DNA of 7,108 nucleotides from Actinomycetes bacterium (GTDB taxonomy: Bacteria > Actinomycetota > Actinomycetes > Propionibacteriales > Propionibacteriaceae). The position numbers and the translations under genes were made by a program. The notes below the pieces were generated by a model, which worked only from the letters and a program-made list of their open reading frames with translations, did no database searches and had not been told where the DNA came from. Positions 5,295 to 7,108 of this stretch are shown here, piece by piece (the stretch's first letter is position 1; each line of letters opens with the position of its first letter). The stretch spans positions 1-7,108 of the forward strand of contig JAEWOI010000038.1 of NCBI GenBank assembly GCA_023460935.1. Direction: 5' to 3'.

Positions 5295-5465
5295 ACAAGT
5301 TCAGAGCGGGTGAGATTCAGGAACACACACTGATCGCCGACGCGGAAGCGACCCGGCCACTGAAGGAAACAATGAGAAGCCACCCTCGGAGCCCCATGAC
5401 GAGGCACCCGCTCTGAACCTGGACAACCACAAAGCGCCCCCACTCATCGCGAGTGGGGGCGCTTT
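5295..5465 (+). ncRNA. Candidate structured small RNA, about 170 nt, closed by a 14-bp stem
   Basis: This stretch lies between a good promoter and a perfect terminator. It begins and ends its body with exact complements: 5299-5312 (GTTCAGAGCGGGTG) pairs with 5405-5418 (CACCCGCTCTGAAC), 14 consecutive Watson-Crick pairs enclosing 92 nt. Inside, 5336-5339 GCCG pairs with 5354-5357 CGGC. Within that, CGC (5341-5343) pairs with GCG (5348-5350) around a GGAA tetraloop (5344-5347). TTCAG (5316-5320) can pair with CTGAA (5360-5364) to enclose this hairpin. CCTCG (5384-5388) pairs with CGAGG (5400-5404) and would stack directly on the closing stem. A purine-rich single strand (5364-5380) joins the two. 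The terminator hairpin ends the RNA. I know no family with this shape. It is not 4.5S, tmRNA, 6S or RNase P by motif or size. A role in lysogeny or regulation is inference. Confidence 0.5.
5431..5465. terminator. Strong bidirectional intrinsic terminator
   Basis: AAAGCGCCCCCACTC (5431-5445) and GAGTGGGGGCGCTTT (5451-5465) form a perfect 15-bp stem around ATCGC. T-containing runs follow on both strands, though only three consecutive T are present, as is common in high-GC actinobacteria. It ends the rightward small RNA and also lies 15 nt past the stop of the leftward DUF2510 gene, so it insulates two convergent units. Confidence 0.88.
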
Positions 5466-5479
5466 CGTCGTCTCCAGGA

Positions 5480-6241
5480 CTACCCGGCGTTGCCGTACAC
5501 CTCGACGATGTTGGCCTCAACCTTCGGCGCCGTAACAGATCCGCCCATAGTCGTGTCGTATGTCTCCGACCCGGTGACGCTCACCCACAACGTCACGAGA
5601 TCGTCCTCGACCACCTCTTTGAACGACGCCAGGCCAGCTGTCACGACCGTGTTGATGTCGAAGTCGTAGACGTCGACCTGCTGGCCGTCGGTGTTCACCC
5701 TGATCTGGAACGTACCGGTCGCGGCGTCGGCCTGGACGACTCGTCCGTAGACCACGTACAGCTCACCCTTGTGCGCGCCGGGATTCTTCGCGACAAGCTG
5801 CCAGTCCCGCGAGGTGACGGAACGGTATGACGCCTTGTTCGTCAGCCGCTGGAACTCTCGGTCCCGCTGTTCGCGAGCGGCCGCCGCCGAACGAGACGCA
5901 GCAGCGGCGGCGGATGGATCGGGCGCGAAGACAGTCACAGACCCGTCTGTGGTCGTGCTGCTACTCGCGCTGCTCGAATCGCTACCCGACGAACCGATCA
6001 GTGCCGCGCACGAACCCACGACCAGAAGGAATGCGAACAGAGACCCACCGATGATCAGCAACGGCTTGGCAGCACCCGACTTCTTACGCGGAGGATACGG
6101 CGGGAAGGGGGCAGCCGGCGGGGGAGTCGGCTGGCGATTGGCTGTCCACTGATGCCCGTCCCACCACCGGATCATCGCGGGGTCTTCGGGATCGCGATGC
6201 CATCCAGGAGTGGACGGCCAAGGGGGTGGCGGCTGCGTCAT
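5480..6241 (-). CDS. DUF2510 membrane-anchored protein with C-terminal beta domain
   Basis: 253 residues. After a Pro-rich start, residues 13-33 (GWHRDPEDP...RWWDGHQWT) match the DUF2510 signature, a short Trp-rich domain at the N-terminus of many actinobacterial membrane proteins. A Pro-rich linker and the basic RKKSG lead to one membrane span at 59-82 (KPLLIIGGSLFAFLLVVGSC). The DUF2510 part should be cytoplasmic and the rest outside. A Ser/Thr/Ala-rich linker (84-125) precedes a domain (about 137-252) with SRDWQLVAKNPGAHKGELYV and YGRVVQADAATGTFQIRV. This pattern recurs in actinobacterial and phage membrane proteins and resembles OB-fold tRNA_anti-like domains. The ATG has no ribosome site but follows a TATGAT by 6 nt, so the mRNA is probably leaderless. 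Position near the attachment site suggests expression in the lysogen; superinfection exclusion or envelope change is possible but unproven. Confidence 0.85.
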   Translation of the reverse strand: MTQPPPPWPSTPGWHRDPEDPAMIRWWDGHQWTANRQPTPPPAAPFPPYPPRKKSGAAKPLLIIGGSLFAFLLVVGSCAALIGSSGSDSSSASSSTTTDGSVTVFAPDPSAAAAASRSAAAAREQRDREFQRLTNKASYRSVTSRDWQLVAKNPGAHKGELYVVYGRVVQADAATGTFQIRVNTDGQQVDVYDFDINTVVTAGLASFKEVVEDDLVTLWVSVTGSETYDTTMGGSVTAPKVEANIVEVYGNAG

Positions 6242-6247
6242 GCGCGG

Positions 6248-6253
6248 ATCATA
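6248..6253 (-). promoter_or_regulatory. -10 box of the DUF2510 gene, leaderless start
   Basis: Read leftward the hexamer is TATGAT, five of six matches to consensus, ending exactly 6 nt before the A of the ATG at 6241. No Shine-Dalgarno lies between them. The geometry is identical to the box before the 47-residue gene at 5083. A -35 element is not evident. Confidence 0.55.
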
Positions 6254-6330
6254 TCGGGCAGGTCGGACGCCGTTGCGAGTGTCATGCAGAACTCTATGTA
6301 GGGACTCGGGACCTCGGTTTGGCGAGATAC

Positions 6331-6349
6331 ACGTAAGTCCAAACGTAAG
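6331..6349 (+). repeat. Paired ACGTAAG direct repeats, possible integrase arm-type sites
   Basis: ACGTAAG occurs at 6331-6337 and again at 6343-6349, 12 bp apart start to start, in the intergenic stretch between the DUF2510 gene and the tRNA 3' end. Short direct repeats spaced about one helical turn beside an attachment core are typical of tyrosine-integrase arm sites. With only two 7-bp copies, chance is not excluded. The rest of the 6242-6375 gap shows nothing else convincing. Confidence 0.3.
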
Positions 6350-6375
6350 CGTTGAAAGGGAAATACCCTCTGACC

Positions 6376-6400
6376 TGGAGCCGATGACGGGAATCGAACC
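6376..6400. other. Probable prophage attachment junction at the tRNA-Gly 3' end
   Basis: Phage genes end just left of the 3' end of an intact tRNA gene and host-type sequence begins to its right. Tyrosine integrases commonly use tRNA 3' ends (T-arm to CCA) as attB, with the phage restoring the gene. The exact core cannot be drawn because the other junction is outside the window. No integrase gene lies on this side, so it is expected at the opposite end of the prophage. Confidence 0.5.
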
Positions 6401-6449
6401 CGCGTATTCAGCTTGGGAAGCTGATGTTCTGCCATTGAACTACATCGGC
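6376..6449 (-). tRNA. tRNA-Gly, anticodon CCC, CCA end encoded
   Basis: Read leftward it folds completely. The acceptor stem GCCGATG/CATCGGC has 7 pairs, the D stem is GTTC/GAAC, the anticodon stem TCAGC/GCTGA surrounds the loop TTCCCAA (anticodon CCC, reading GGG), the variable region has 4 nt, and the T arm GCGGG-TTCGATT-CCCGT has one G-U pair. Discriminator T is followed by an encoded CCA, giving 74 nt. The 3' end points at the phage genes, the orientation expected for an attachment-site tRNA. Confidence 0.96.
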
Positions 6450-6628
6450 GTGCGAGTGCTGGACTCGCGATCGACAGCCTAGCAAACCGGTGGCCGGGAC
6501 GGTCGTCGGGACGCGCAGATGTCGCGGATCGTCGCGCTGGGCGCTACGAAGTACTACATCTGGCCGGCGATAAGACGGAGTCACCGGACTTGATTCGGTT
6601 GCAACACAGCACTACTCACAAACAGGGG

Positions 6629-6657
6629 TTGCGCGGAGGGCAGCTGAGCAGTAGTCT
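6629..6657 (+). promoter_or_regulatory. Possible promoter of the 13E12/DUF222 gene
   Basis: TTGCGC (6629-6634), 17 nt, then TAGTCT (6652-6657) make a modest SigA-type promoter about 40 nt before the start codon. An inverted repeat CTCGAA-6 nt-TTCGAG (6656-6673) straddles the expected start of transcription and could be an operator. In the remainder of 6450-6628 I see no gene or clear element. Confidence 0.3.
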
Positions 6658-6701
6658 CGAACGTAGTTTCGAGTAAAGCCATGATGATGGGGGATGAAAT
6701 C

Positions 6702-7108
6702 ATGGCTTTTACCGAGCCATCTGCACCACAACCACTTCTGCTCGACCAGTACGAGCGCTTGCATGCGCTGCTGGATGAGATCGCCGAGACGTCGTCAACG
6801 GACTGCTCGGAGACCGAGCTACTCCAGGTCGCGATCCAGCACGAGCGCGCCGAACGGCGCATGCTGTCGGCGTTCGCCGACCACATCGTCGACATAGACG
6901 AGCGGTCGGCGTACCGGAAGATGGGCTGCCAGACCGTCTCCAACTTCCTGTGCCACGCGCTTAACCGGCGCGGCGAGGCGAACCGCCTGATGAACCGCGT
7001 CTGGGCACTGGGCAAGTTCCCGGACATGCAGGGGGTCCCGCTCGAACCCCGGTTCCCGGAGACCGCCAAAGGTGTTGCCGACGGCGAGATCTCGGGACGG
7101 CACGTCGA
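6702..7108 (+). CDS. 13E12/DUF222 family protein, N-terminal part (runs off the window)
   Basis: The visible 135 or so residues begin MAFTEPSAPQPLLLDQYERL and continue through ERAERRMLSAFADHI, YRKMGCQTVSNFLCHALN and GVADGEISGRHV. This is the N-terminal pattern of the actinobacterial 13E12 repeat/DUF222 family: a helical region with a Gly-x-x-(S/T)-x-x-x-(F/W)L segment and a later ADGEISxxHV stretch. Full members usually carry an HNH nuclease motif near the C-terminus, which lies beyond the window here. A GGGGGA run (6689-6694) 7 nt before the ATG sets the start; three in-frame ATGs at 6681-6689 overlap that ribosome site and are less likely. These genes are often multi-copy and associated with mobile elements; in M. 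tuberculosis REP13E12 copies serve as phage attachment targets. Its location beyond the tRNA suggests host chromosome, but another mobile element is possible. Confidence 0.85.
   Translation, partial: MAFTEPSAPQPLLLDQYERLHALLDEIAETSSTDCSETELLQVAIQHERAERRMLSAFADHIVDIDERSAYRKMGCQTVSNFLCHALNRRGEANRLMNRVWALGKFPDMQGVPLEPRFPETAKGVADGEISGRHV

Noticed and set aside
5331..5360. Signal recognition particle (4.5S) RNA tip, because of the GGAA tetraloop
   Set aside because: The conserved internal loops flanking the SRP tetraloop are missing, and the hairpin below it is too short.
4829..5416. Rightward 195-codon frame spanning the leftward operon start and the RNA region
   Set aside because: It runs antisense to two coupled genes, crosses promoter, RNA stem and palindrome, and has no protein-like composition; only its last 14 codons have a possible start of their own.
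5295..5465. Retron-type RNA, because inverted repeats close the structure as a1/a2 do
   Set aside because: No reverse transcriptase gene is in the window and no msr/msd-type long hairpin is present inside the closing stem.
6274..6300. Rightward promoter TTGCGA-16 nt-TATGTA in the gap before the tRNA
   Set aside because: The -10 is poor and nothing is encoded downstream on that strand before the antisense side of the tRNA gene.
6581..7069. Leftward 162-codon frame opposite the DUF222 gene
   Set aside because: It is antisense to a clear family member with a good ribosome site, and its Ser/Arg-rich product matches nothing.

Overview
The window reads as the right-hand end of an integrated actinophage genome (about 1-6375) followed by the host chromosome (a tRNA-Gly gene and the start of a 13E12/DUF222-type gene). 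The host is most likely a member of the Mycobacteriales (Gordonia, Rhodococcus, Mycobacterium or relatives). The grounds are high GC, a lysin B-like esterase (an enzyme needed only for mycolic-acid envelopes), mycobacteriophage-style minor tail proteins, a DUF2510 membrane protein, and a DUF222 protein with RBS-led ATG start. Genus cannot be fixed from this stretch alone.

Positions 1-4173 hold a tightly packed rightward late operon. It contains the C-terminal part of a lysin B-like esterase, a 516-residue minor tail protein with a lectin-like and a jelly-roll-like segment, two smaller tail-associated proteins (one with three YD-type repeats spaced exactly 20 residues), and a 430-residue tail protein with a C-terminal NodB/CE4 polysaccharide deacetylase-like domain. 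Stops and starts touch or overlap (TGATG twice), so the genes are almost certainly co-translated. Together they look like envelope recognition, local envelope modification and outer-membrane lysis functions.

Positions 4170-5095 hold a leftward operon of four small genes (47, about 93, 111 and 72 residues). The last one ends against the tail operon with a 4-nt convergent overlap and no terminator. The operon seems to be led by a leaderless start: a TAGAAT -10 box lies 6 nt before the first ATG. None of the four products has a function I recognise. One is a two-span membrane protein with a two-cysteine outside loop.

Positions 5225-5480 hold the most interesting element: a palindrome overlapping a -35 box, an extended -10 promoter, a roughly 170-nt RNA closed by a perfect 14-bp long-range stem with internal hairpins (one capped by a GGAA tetraloop), and a perfect 15-bp terminator hairpin. 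It has no convincing protein of its own beyond a possible 14-codon ORF. I read it as an independent, probably repressor-controlled structured small RNA of the prophage.

Positions 5480-6241 hold a leftward DUF2510 membrane protein gene, also apparently leaderless (TATGAT 6 nt before ATG). The 6242-6375 gap carries a pair of ACGTAAG repeats that could be integrase arm-type sites next to the 3' end of the tRNA gene, the expected attachment site. The leftward genes between tail genes and attachment site sit where temperate mycobacteriophages keep lysogeny-expressed defence and exclusion genes, so they are reasonable candidates for such roles. That is inference from position and orientation only.
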